From Costus lasius (Eukaryota; Streptophyta; Magnoliopsida; Zingiberales; Costaceae), in NCBI GenBank assembly GCA_027563935.2, contig CM050449.1, forward strand, positions 92,101,676 to 92,165,675: DNA of 64,000 bases, written 5' to 3'. A program made the position numbers and the translations under genes. Every line of letters begins with the position of its first letter. The first letter of the stretch is position 1. Of the stretch, positions 1 through 9,745 are shown piece after piece. The notes below the pieces were generated by a model. It made no database searches. It worked only from the letters and a program-made list of their open reading frames with translations, and was not told where the DNA came from.

Positions 1-1205
1 TGACATTTGGTCAGCACTGCCAACGTTAGAGGGACCTACAGGGTCGCACACCTTGATACTCGAGTTCTCGTATTGATCGGGAAGCCTTATGATCGAGTTA
101 TTGGATAACTCGGATCTATTTTGGAGATTTCATCAGCGCCAATGGGCCTGATGAGATGGAAGGATGTTATTGGAGCCAAACTCCATTTATGGCAGGTTGA
201 CCCGAAATTGACCATGGTTGGCCACATTTGGATTAGGGTTGCATTGGATTGGATCCAAGTGCTTAATCAAGCCATGTAATGAAGTTTGGGCTAGCTCATT
301 ATCCAATGAGGCCCAATAATAAGTTGTTATGAAGAGGCAATAGGCTAAAAGGGTATAATGGGGAGGAAGCCAAGCCCATTGGCGCCTAAGGGGCATAATG
401 GGGTTTGGATGGCAAATTTGCTTCATTAAGGAAGCTTTATGCGCCTAGCCCTCTCCCATTGATAGTGTGAATGCATTAAGGCATTGCTTGAGGTGCAAGG
501 CTAGGCCTTGGCGCACAAGGCAAGGCTTGGTAGCTTATGGAAAGGTTGAATGAGGTTTATGGTAAAGTCTTGGAGACTTTCCTTACCTCAAACCTTCTCA
601 TCCAAGCCATACACTTGTCATGATCTCAACCCTTGCCCTAACCGCCTCTAGCTCTTTATAAGTGACCCTAGCCGCCCCCCTCTTGTGATGATGCATATTA
701 CTTAGAGGCGTGACAACAAGAGGAGGGGCAAAAGCAAGGGCTTGAAGGGCAACAACACCAAGAAGTGGCGCATCTTCTTCTTCCTTCCAAACCCTAGCCG
801 CAAGCCTCTTCCTTCTCTCTTGACATAAGGAACTTGGTGCTTTGCGGTTTCCCTCTCCCTCATCCTTCTTCATCTTTGGCGCATCTACCTTGGAGGTGGC
901 GCATATTTTGAAGAAGGAGCACAAGGCTTGGATCTTCTTCCCGAGGCTAGCACCGGGCGTGGAAGAAGAGGACTCGAGGGGTCCGTGTGTGTGAGACTGC
1001 AGAGGGCACACACTTGGGCGCCTATCACGACATCAACCTCATCTTGCTCTAAGGTATTTCCTAACTCATCGTGTCGACTCTCTTGCTTGCGGTCTTCACT
1101 GGGTTTTTGGGACCGGCCTGTTTCGGGGATATTGCTTCTGCTGTGCAATGTATTCTGTAATCTCTATCTCTAAAAATTGTAAAATATCCCCGGGGTTTCC
1201 CAACA
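1..1205 (+). repeat. Ty1-copia LTR, 3' part (cut by window start)
   Basis: This stretch aligns by eye with the 3' LTR of copia element D from about 38053 to 39225, and both end in a CCCCGGGGTTTCC-type terminus followed by AACA. It is followed at 1206-1210 by GAATG, which matches the uninterrupted Athila LTR copy near 16112, so GAATG is the probable right target duplication. A TTTATAAG promoter-like box lies near 655. The left end is outside the window, so it may be a solo LTR or the 3' LTR of a full element. Open frames inside it are chance. Confidence 0.85.
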
Positions 1206-1759
1206 GAATGTTGGAGAACCATAAGTAGAACTAGTGTTGAGACTCGGATGCACGAAAGTGATCCTTGAGATTCCACTCGAGATGGTTCACTTAGAATTCG
1301 GATGCACGAAAGTGATCCTTGAGTTCTTTGATCGATAATTTACTTATTTCAGCTTGGGATAGATCTTGCGTGAAAGCGAGGATCAGTCCCTGCTTGATTG
1401 TCTGCACGAAAGTTAGATAATCCTCCTATGAAGTAAATTGTATCTTTATCATGATAAAATTAAACTAACGAATTTCTATTCATTTATAGTCATAGAAATC
1501 AAAGTGGATGAAACCCTAGTCCTAGTTTCTCTCTCTAGTATTTTCGTTAGCTTTCGATAATTCACTTGCATAGTTTCGACTACTTAGATAGTAAGAAATT
1601 GATTATTCGGTACTTGACGAACGAGGTCTCTGTGGGATCGATATTTTTTTATTACTTTGAGTATCCGTGCACTTGCGGACACAATAGGTCTTTGGACACA
1701 ACAAGTTTTTGGCGGCAACGCTAGAGATAAGTTTTTGTCTAGCTACTTGTTGGGATACA
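1206..1759 (+). repeat. Element A 5' LTR, 3' (R/U5) part
   Basis: It matches 16111-16664 in the 3' LTR of A. It carries the recurring GCACGAAAGTGA motifs and ends in GGGATACA. Compared with the LTRs of B and E it has about 80 extra bp at its 3' end, including a decayed primer-site-like stretch at about 1704-1722. Confidence 0.85.
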
Positions 1760-1768
1760 ATAAGTTTT

Positions 1769-1786
1769 TGGCGTTGTTGCCGGGGA
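1769..1786 (+). other. Primer binding site of element A (tRNA-Asp type)
   Basis: The 18-mer beginning TGGCG and ending GCCGGGGA is complementary to the 3' end of plant tRNA-Asp, with one change from the exact site in element B (GTT for GCC after TGGC). It starts about 9 nt after the LTR end, the usual place for minus-strand DNA priming. Confidence 0.85.
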
Positions 1787-1889
1787 CCTTGGTTTTGTCA
1801 ATATTGAAGATATTGAGAGTATTGCTAGACTAGGTTTTATTTTCTATTATTTTCTTTTCTCTTGAAATCATTTGATCTATCTACTTTGC

Positions 1890-3098
1890 ATGCGCAGGAA
1901 TCTTAGATTAGGACCTCTTGTACCTTTTGATCTTGAGATAAACAAAACTCTTAGACTGTGCAGGAAGTTGAGATTTGAAGAAAGACAACAAGAAGTTGAA
2001 GAAGTGACCATTGCAGAAAAAAGATCACTTAGGGACTATGCAGCCCCTAATCCACGAGAGTTTCATTCTAGCATTGCTAGACCGGTCATAGAGGCTAATA
2101 ACTTTGAAATCAAGCCTGCTTTCTTATCCATGATTCAACAGAACTAGTTTGGAGGATCTCCTCTTGAAGACCCTAACCAACACCTTTCTTTATTTCTTGA
2201 ACTTTGTGATACAATTAAGATTAATGGAGTTTCTAACGATGCATTAAAGTTGAGATTGTTTCCTTTTTCTCTTAGGGACCGATCGCGATCTTGGCTTCAA
2301 GCACAACCTACCGGTACTTTCACTACATGGGAGCAACTGTCCAACGCCTTCTTGATGAAATATTTTCCACCAAAAAAAACCATCCAAATGAGAAATCAAA
2401 TTTCAAGCTTTGCACAAAGGGATGGTGAATCTTTTAGTGAGGCATGGGAGAGATTCAATGATTTACAACGGAAGTGTCCTCACCATGGCATTGAAGATTG
2501 GGTTTTAATTCATACTTTTTACAATAGTTTTCTTTATAATACCAGACTAACTGTTGATGCTGTTGCAGGAGGAGCTCTGATGAGCAAAACTATTGATGAT
2601 GCTTTCAAGTTGCTGGGAGAGATGGCTTTAAATCATAACCAGTGGACTTCAGAGAGAGGAGTGCTTTATAAACCTTCCCAAGGTAAGAATGAAAGTGATG
2701 GATGGCGCACCTTGGCAGAAAAGGTAGACTCTTTGTGCAATAGATTTGATTCCTTTAAGATGCAAACTGCTCTTATTTCTTCATCTGTTATTTGTGATAC
2801 ATGTGGTAACAATGGTCATGTCTCTGAAAATTATAAGGTCATTGCTAGTCAGGATAGTGAACATGTTAATGCATTAGGGAACTATAATCAAAGTAGAACT
2901 AATGATCCCTATTCTAGAACTTATAACCCTGGATGGAGAAATCACCCCAACTTATCTTGGAAAAACAATAACAATGTAGGGGGACAAAATGAAAACAAAG
3001 GATACCAAAGACAAAATCCAAATCAAAATCAAAATTCAAATCAGAATTCAGACATTGAGTTCATGCTAGAAAAAATTATGCAAAATCAAAGCAAATAA
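1890..3098 (+). pseudogene. gag: Element A gag (capsid/nucleocapsid), one internal stop
   Basis: This is the Athila-class Gag, which would assemble the virus-like particle in the cytoplasm. The frame opens at the ATG at 1890 (Met, basic residue, Asn/Thr, Leu, Arg), a start shared in position by B and E, and reads with a single TAG at 2145-2147 to the TAA at 3096. Recognisable blocks are the ESFSEAWERF motif, PHHGIEDW, and a degenerate zinc knuckle (Cys-X2-Cys-X4-His with the last Cys changed, near 2797-2835) followed by an Asn/Gln-rich tail. The TAG replaces a Gln present in B, consistent with a C-to-T change. It cannot make full-length Gag without readthrough. Confidence 0.88.
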
Positions 3099-3324
3099 AT
3101 TGAAGATCTTAAGGGAATAGTCAGTTAATTGGCTTCTCAAGTAGGATCATTAGTAGCCCACAGCAAAATCTTGGAAAATCAAACAGCACAATAAGCTAGT
3201 AGTTCTTACAGACCCCCTGGAAAATTACCTGCTAAACTTGAGTTGAATCCTAGGGAGCACTGTAATGCTATCATCACTAGAAGTGGAAGACAATTAGAAG
3301 AACCCAAAGGGAAAGTTGTAAATA
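3099..3324 (+). pseudogene. Element A gag-protease linker, decayed
   Basis: Translated pieces resemble the Gag-to-protease linker of B and E (SYRPPGKLPAK and NPREHCNAI blocks at about 3208-3270), but stops and a frame change separate it from both neighbours. Confidence 0.7.
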
Positions 3325-4491
3325 ATGAAAAGGCCTAATGATGATCATGATAAGGAATTAGAGTTAGAAAAATCTTCTGAACATGAACAAGCCCAATCTA
3401 GTTTGCCACCTCGAAAGGGTGATGAACCCAAAGGGGATGCACCATGTGAGAAAGATGATTCTAAACCTAGTTTACCTCCACCCTATAGACCACCTATACC
3501 CTTTCCTCAAAGGTTAGTTCAAACTAAATTAGACAAACAATTTGGCAAATTTCTTGAAGTGTTGAAAAAGCTTTACATTAATATTCCTTTTACTGAAGCT
3601 ATATCTCAAATGCCATCATATGCAAAATTCTTAAAAGAGATCTTGTCCAACAAAGGAAAAATAGAGGACTATGGTACTTGTACTGTGGCTTTAACTGAGG
3701 ATTGTAGTGCTATCATTCAAAATAAACTACCACCAAAACTGAAGGATCCTGGTAGTCTCTCTGTACCTTGTTCTATTGGAAACATGGCTTTTGACTGAGC
3801 CTTATATGATTTAGGAGTCAGTGTAATCCTAATGCCTTTATCTATTTGCAGGAAGCTGGACATTGGAGAGCTTAAACCAACATCCATATCTTTACAGCTC
3901 GCTGATAGCTCGGTAAAGTATCCTATTGGTATTTTAGAGAATGTTCCAATCAAGGTAGGTGAATTTTTCATACCTGCAGATTTTGTAGTACTGGACATGG
4001 AAGAAAATGATAAAAATTCCATAATTCTTGGTAGACCCTTTTTAGCTACTGCTGGAGCACACATAGATGTTAAAAAAGGAAAAATCACTTTTGATATTTG
4101 TGAAAAAATAATTGAATTTGATCTTGCTGATTCTTTGAATAAACTTTCATACTCTGGATCATGTTGTAGTGTTGACATAGTTGATGATGTTGTTTATGAT
4201 GTTTGTAATTTATTTGATGAGTTCTCTAATAGTGAAACTGACAATTTTTCTGAGAATATTGATAGAAGATTACAGGAGAAAGGGCATCAAATTTCTGAGA
4301 AGAAGAAGAAAAAGAGAAGAAGAAGAAGAGGCTCTAAGTTGATTGACAAAGGAAAGAATATATTGAGTAAATTTGGACATTGGTTCATGATTGAGCCTTA
4401 TGTGATTGAAAGAGATGCTCAAATCAAAGAAAAATCAAAGTGGAAATTGAGGAATTCAAGATCAAATCTGAGTGCAAAAGGGTCAAGCTAA
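3325..4491 (+). pseudogene. Element A aspartic protease with basic tail; RT/RH/INT missing
   Basis: A retropepsin-type protease would cleave the Gag-Pol polyprotein. A Pro-rich PPYRPPIPFP linker is followed by the protease core with the D-L-G active-site triad at about 3808-3818 and the flap/C-terminal ILGRPFLAT motif near 4024-4050. The frame is intact except for a TGA at 3796 where element E has an Arg codon, a C-to-T change. After the core the protein continues through an acidic stretch to a run of five Lys and five Arg (about 4300-4330), resembling a nuclear localisation signal, and stops at 4491. The last codons align with the end of the integrase frame in B, so a large in-frame deletion of RT, RNase H and integrase probably created this short gag-protease product. 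Confidence 0.82.
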
Positions 4492-4623
4492 AGACCTTTA
4501 AATTAGCGTTTCTTGGGAGGCAACCCAAGCTTTCTAACTTTAGTTTTTTCACTTTATTTTTACTTTTTCCTTTAGAACTAATTTTTTTTCTTTTATTTTT
4601 GTAGGTAAGCAAGTTTTGGCGCA

Positions 4624-5080
4624 AATTACGGCACTACCGCTATGTATATTATGGTACCGTAATTCCAGTCTGCTTCAGACTAGAAGGTGGTGACGAGATT
4701 ACGACACCGTCGTAACCATTTTTATGGTACCATATTTTTGAGTTCAAAATTGACCCGAGTATTTTTGCTTTTACGACATTGCCGTAATGAATTCCACGGT
4801 GCCATAATTTTTAGTTGATTTTTTCCCTTAAAAAAATTCAAATATTTACGGCATTGCCATAACCATTTTTGTGGTACCGTAATTTTCATCTGTTTTTGAC
4901 CCGAGAGTTTTTTGAAAATCACGGCGGTACCGTAAGGTTTTTCACAGTATCGTAATTAGAGACATTTTTTAACCCGAGAGTTTGAGCCAAATTATGGTAC
5001 TACCGTATTTATTTTACAATACGTGTTTTTCACTTTCACCATATTACGGCCCTACCATAATTATTTTTACGGTCGTAATT
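4624..5080 (+). repeat. Array of ATTACGG/CCGTAAT inverted repeats upstream of the Athila ORF
   Basis: About six units occur at roughly 60-120 bp spacing. Each has one imperfect palindrome of the form TTACGGCAnTnCCGTAA followed within 5-15 T-rich bases by a second (for example CACGGTGCCATAAT or TACGGTCGTAAT). Several units also share a GACCCGAGAGTTT stretch (near 4756, 4899, 4971). The same motif class fills the U3 of all Athila LTR copies here and the matching position in element B. Confidence 0.85.
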
Positions 5081-5646
5081 CTATTTTTAGACACGATTCC
5101 TGTGCCATTTTTTAGGGTTTTCTAGGCTGTGTTTTGAGTTTTCTCACTCGTTCTCACTCATTCTCGCGTCAACCTTCAAGCTCCGACCATCTCCGACCTT
5201 CAGAGCACGCCGACGACCCTTCCTTTCCGGTTATTGCCGCCGATCTGGTACTCTTTCACCCGATTTCTCGATTTTGGCAAGTTTTCACGCATATTTCGCC
5301 CCTTTCATCGTTTGTCTACGATTATTGGTCGTTTTCAGAGATTCTTGCTTCTATTTACTTCTTAGATGATAGGCGACTAGTTCTGGTTCGTTTCTAGCAT
5401 TTTTGATCAATTTCTGTGAAGAGATTTAATCTTAAACGAGTTGAATTTACTGAGATTCACTGTTCACATTTCGCCTCTTTCATTTTTAACTACATCTTTG
5501 AGTTCAAGCATGCATATTAGTTGATTCTTGTTTCTATTATGCTTGATGAGTATTCATGTTCATGATTGGAAGTATTATTTGAGTTCAAACTTGCTATACT
5601 TTGCTATATTGTGTTGAAATCTCAAGTTGCAGCTATAAGTTCACTC
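5081..5646 (+). promoter_or_regulatory. Spacer before the Athila ORF, possible internal promoter or intron end
   Basis: No coding match was seen. The stretch is pyrimidine-rich with a TTTTAGGGTTTT block near 5110. It ends in TTGCAG about 20 nt before the ORF start, which resembles a plant 3' splice site. Athila-class downstream ORFs are thought to be expressed from spliced or subgenomic RNA, so a promoter or acceptor role is plausible but only inferred. Confidence 0.35.
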
Positions 5647-5910
5647 ATGGCACCTAAAGTTAAGAAAGTAGTTTCAAAGAAAAGAGGAAAAGGACCAGCC
5701 ACATCTTCTACACCACCAAATCCCTATGGCATTGTTTTTAGGGATGAAATTCTAGAGTCGAGATACAATCAATTGATGGAAAGAAGGGTTATCAACACCA
5801 AATATGCTGATAGAAGGACTTTAGAGGCACTTGGGCTTTATGAGGATGTATCTTGGATGTTTGAGCAAATCAGGGCTAGAAGATTTTTTGAGATTACACC
5901 ATACACTTAT
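5647..5910 (+). pseudogene. Athila-type ORF of element A, N-terminal part, split by element N
   Basis: First 88 codons of the ORF placed downstream of pol in Athila elements (ATHILA ORF-1 family, function unknown, sometimes called env-like). The start at 5647 was chosen because the Lys-rich N-terminus (MAPKVKK) begins there; upstream codons look like leader. The protein stops only because N begins at 5911. The reading frame resumes exactly at 12376 after the target duplication, so the ORF was open across this point when N inserted. No signal peptide or membrane segment is visible in this part. Confidence 0.85.
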
Positions 5911-7349
5911 TGATAGGCGATCCGCAAATGCACGGATTTATCGAAGTAATAAAAAAAGATTATCGTTCCCAACGAGGACTACGTAGTTAAATACTGACTT
6001 CATGACTTGTTTGAATCTAGGCAAACTAAACCAGTGGTTGTTCTAAACTTCTAAGCACGAACAAACTCGAAAACAACATTAAGAGGTTCAAATTCTAAAG
6101 GGTCGGGATTTCATGGCTTCACCACACTGACAATCATGAATTTTTTAAAAGTAGCTAATTATATAGAAATTATCAATCATGAAATGAACTTTTCCTAGGG
6201 TACGTATCACCTCCTCTCGGAGCGTAATACGGTATTTAATTAGGTTAACTCCCTACTCTCGTGACAGTTAACCTAACTAAACCCATTAAGTTCAGTGAAA
6301 AGCTGGTAAATCCTTCAGATGAATCCAACCTACTCTCATGATTGGATTCGTAGGTTCAGTTGAAATAGGTCGGACATTGCGATTGACCTCTCGGTCCTTC
6401 TCGCAACGTCTAAGACGCAAAATTACTTGGCCAAGGTAAATTACGGGATACATGCAATTTCAATAGAATCATGATGAGAAATTCATAATAAAATGAGCAA
6501 TAACATAGATTAATTCATGTAAGTCAGAGGGCTAAGTGCAATAATCCCGAATAAGTATCTACTCGCTCATATTGTTAAGGAAATACATGATGTTTATGAT
6601 GAACAAGTGAAAACTCATAAAAATCGTCAAGAAACCATAGAAAAAAATAGTAAAACTGCCTTCTTCTCGATCTGGAGATGAGGAAGAGTCGATCGATCAT
6701 CGCCTTCGTGAGGAATCTCGCCGGAATATGCCCTTGGAATCATGTTTTGCCCTTATCGCCGCCACCGTCCGTGTTCATCCGAAAGCTCTCCTTGCCCCCA
6801 AAAAATCCTTCCTTTTATATCTGGACTGGTTTTGAACCCATCAAGGAATGGATCTGCGAAGTTTGGTTCAATTTTGGTTCGAATCGGTGGAGAAAAGCGT
6901 GAAAAACTCATAAGGTGGAAGTTTTTACGGTTCGTGATGCGTTTACGGCTGAGGGCGTAAATGTTTCTGTGTATAATGCTTTCGGTCACATAAAGTTTCA
7001 TGGACCGTGATGGATTCACGGCCTCGCCCATGAAAGTTTCTATTCATTCCGACACTTAGCCGATTTTCACCTTCCGAACGGCACTTTTACGGTTGACTCT
7101 ATAATTACGGCCAAGGCCGTAATTTGACGTGGAGGCTCGTGATCTCCTCGGGAATCATGCTTTGGCTTCAAAACTCTCGAAATCCTTCATTTTTTCGTCA
7201 TTTTACCTATATTTTCATAAAAACCAAGAAAAGTGAAGATTCCATACAAAGTAGAGTAAAAGCACTAAAAATAGCACAAAATCATGCAAATAAACTCAGA
7301 ATATGATCTAAAACATAGGAAAAAATATGGTGTAAATGCAGCGCATCAA
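5911..7349 (-). repeat. Element N 3' LTR
   Basis: It pairs with 10968-12370. It contains a perfect inverted repeat with arms AATTACGGCC and GGCCGTAATT at 7103-7124 and several ACGG/CCGT half-sites (6925-7090), the same motif class as in the A/B/E LTRs. Compared with its partner, each copy has small indels near the TTAAGT region (6290-6350). Confidence 0.9.
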
Positions 7350-8998
7350 AATACCCTAGACTTAGAATTTTGCTTGTCCTCAAGCAACACTTTGATATTA
7401 TAAAGAATGTAAAGATAAGGAACACTCGCATGTTCTATTATTAATAAATTCCTTAGTTTACAGCTCAGGGAAACAATTCTTTAGAACTTAAATCACTTAA
7501 GAGATATCACAGTAAAAATAAATCATTAAGAGTTTACAATCCAAGAAGGATAAAATTCACAAATCATGTCATAATGTTTATTCAACACGTAATAAGCAAT
7601 CAGATACTTTTTAGTTTAATAAATCTGCCCTAATCAATAGATAAAGATTTTTTTCAAGTCACTTGGTGAAACTATGAATAAGAGATTTTTAATGCATTTT
7701 GGTATTTAAATTGTTATTTATCATAACATTGTTCAAAGTATACTGCAGAGCACTATAATATAACTCATGGTGTCAATCTCGAATCAGAGGAATTTTCCAC
7801 TAAGCCTACAACTTTCTTTCTTTTTCTCTTTTTATTTTTATAAACTTCAACTCATGTCTTTGGTACCACTGCCAATTTTTCGCAGTGCCAAGTAGAGGAG
7901 TCTCTCTCTCTCCCTTTTTTTTCAATAGAAAGGAGTGTAAGCCGGCTAGTGTCAAATCATAATCTCAGATTATATAACTAGAGGAGTTGGAGCAAATCTC
8001 AGGTTAAATAGATGAATCACCAAATTTCTATCCATAAAAGCAAAATCTATTTAATCAAAGGAAGATAAACTAAACTTAAAGTATAAATTAACTATGCACA
8101 TGTCTTTTAAACACATAACAATTCATAAATAAACTTTATCAATGCCAGAATTGATCTTACTCAACAATTTAAATCCAAATGAATTCTCAAAAGTTTTCTA
8201 AGTTATCAAAATTGAAATACCCAAAAAGCTTTCTAAGTTCAAAACTGAGGATAAATCAAGCAAGTATTTCTTAAAAATTATAGACATTCAAGGTCCATAT
8301 ATGTAAGGCTGTAAAGGTCTAGCAAAATATGAAAATGAGTAACCTAGACTTAAATTGTTGCATATGTGGAAATATTCAAGCAACAAAGAATTTCAGAAAA
8401 TTTTTTGTAAGAGTTCCCTTTGTATTTGTTGGCGAAACCCTGTACAGTTATATAAAAAAAAATATGAAATACAACTCAGAAAAATCTGAAAAATATATCA
8501 TATCGAAGATATTCAAGTTTTACGTGGTAATCAACTCTCAGATATCAAATACAATCTAATTTTATCATTCAAAACACAGTTTACCATTTCAAATTACTAT
8601 TCACTCTAAATATCAAAGAATATGTATCAAAATCACTCTAAAATGCACAAACTCATCAACCAAACATCCAAAACCATCATAAAGTATCACAGTCACATGA
8701 TGAATATCAAATATATACAAAACCATCCTATGTGTATCAAGTTCAGCTTCCTAAGGTCTAATACCATCATGAATGTACAATATCTGCTCTAATGTCAAAG
8801 TATCAAAATGAACCAACTAATATCCTAATACAAAGCACACACATAAATAAAACATAAAAGTGTTGCGTGTGGTCGTATCGGCATCCAATCTACCGAATCC
8901 TGTGCATAGATAAGATAAATGTGAGATCTCATTCATAATATTAAAGAATAAATGTAAATACATCAAAACGAAGTAAAGATACTCACAAGATCTATCAA
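7350..8998 (-). other. Element N 3' noncoding region
   Basis: A/T-rich sequence between the end of the Athila ORF remnant and the 3' LTR. Next to the LTR, read on the minus strand, it has a TTGAGGACAAGC stretch (about 7373-7386) typical of the region before the Athila/Tat polypurine tract. Apart from the hairpin block at 7857-7902 I see no coding or RNA gene. Confidence 0.75.
7857..7902 (-). other. Conserved 3' hairpin block in element N
   Basis: On the minus strand it reads GACTCCTCTACTTGGCACTG, then an A-rich loop, then CAGTGGTACCAAAG. Arms TTGGCACTG and CAGTGGTACCAA can pair with a short bulge. The same block occurs twice in the 3' noncoding region of element A (14178-14337). Confidence 0.7.
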
Positions 8999-9745
8999 TC
9001 TATCTCGGTATGCTCGGAGTCCTCCTCCTCATCTCTAGTATGTCTAGTCGATGATGATGGAAGACGACGCCGTAGTAACTCCTCTATCGCGCGTAAAGAC
9101 TCGAGTGCCCACGACTGTCCCTACTCAAGGTGTGATATGTCGTCATGCATCCTCTTATGCTCAGCACGCATCTGCTCTAGAGAAGGATCTGCTCATGCTG
9201 AAGTAGATGGATCGGCAGATGTGGATGGTATGTCAACGGTGGATGGCTCGACTGGAGGGATATGCTCTGTAGATATCGGCGGTGATGGAGGTGAAGCTAC
9301 ATCTCTAGGACCTCCCCCACATGTGGGATCCATGATCTAGTTCTGCTGAATACGAACCGTAGTGCGGTCCATGTTTGGTAGCCTCATCGTCATATCAGTG
9401 TGCCTGAACATAAGATGGTACGAGCTCCCTAGCCTCGTAATCATCTTAATGGCAACACATGCATCGATATCAAGTCTGGGATTACCCTTTGCCTCGTTCA
9501 ACCCAGAAGGGTCGATACCGAGGGCAAGGGCAATGGTGGTAACCATGCCTCCCATCACGAGGACTCCTCTCCGTGCTCTAGCAGCTTTATCCAATTGCTT
9601 CATGAGATAGAACAGAGTGCTGAGGCGGAATCCAGTCAACATTGCGCACAAGAAAAATAGCTCTGAAGATCTAACCATGCCACCGCTCTCTGCTCGCCCA
9701 AAAATGGTATGTGCAAGTACTCAGTGTATGTATCAGAAAATCAGG
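8999..9745 (-). pseudogene. Athila-type ORF of element N, C-terminal remnant
   Basis: The minus-strand translation aligns with the second half of the Athila ORF in A: VLAHT-F-R, GMVRSSELFFL, a hydrophobic stretch, GNPRLDIDACVAIKMI, then a Pro/Ser-rich tail and an acidic C-terminus (DEEEDSEH) near 9010. The N-terminal half is absent and the remnant abuts the end of gag near 9745. A TAG at 9337 interrupts the tail. Function of the family is unknown. Confidence 0.8.

Noticed and set aside
598..1276. Overlapping frames of 71-137 codons on both strands, also repeated near 31278-31862 and 38689-39362
   Set aside because: All lie in copies of the same copia LTR. Frames on opposite strands recur because the repeat recurs.
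4624..5080. Palindrome arrays as Rho-independent-type terminators or a MITE
   Set aside because: The genome is eukaryotic, the units are tandem and lie at fixed places in the element, and no terminal inverted repeats or target duplications bound them.
5134..5397. 87-codon frame upstream of the Athila ORF
   Set aside because: No similarity to the Athila ORF or any domain, and not conserved at the corresponding place in B.
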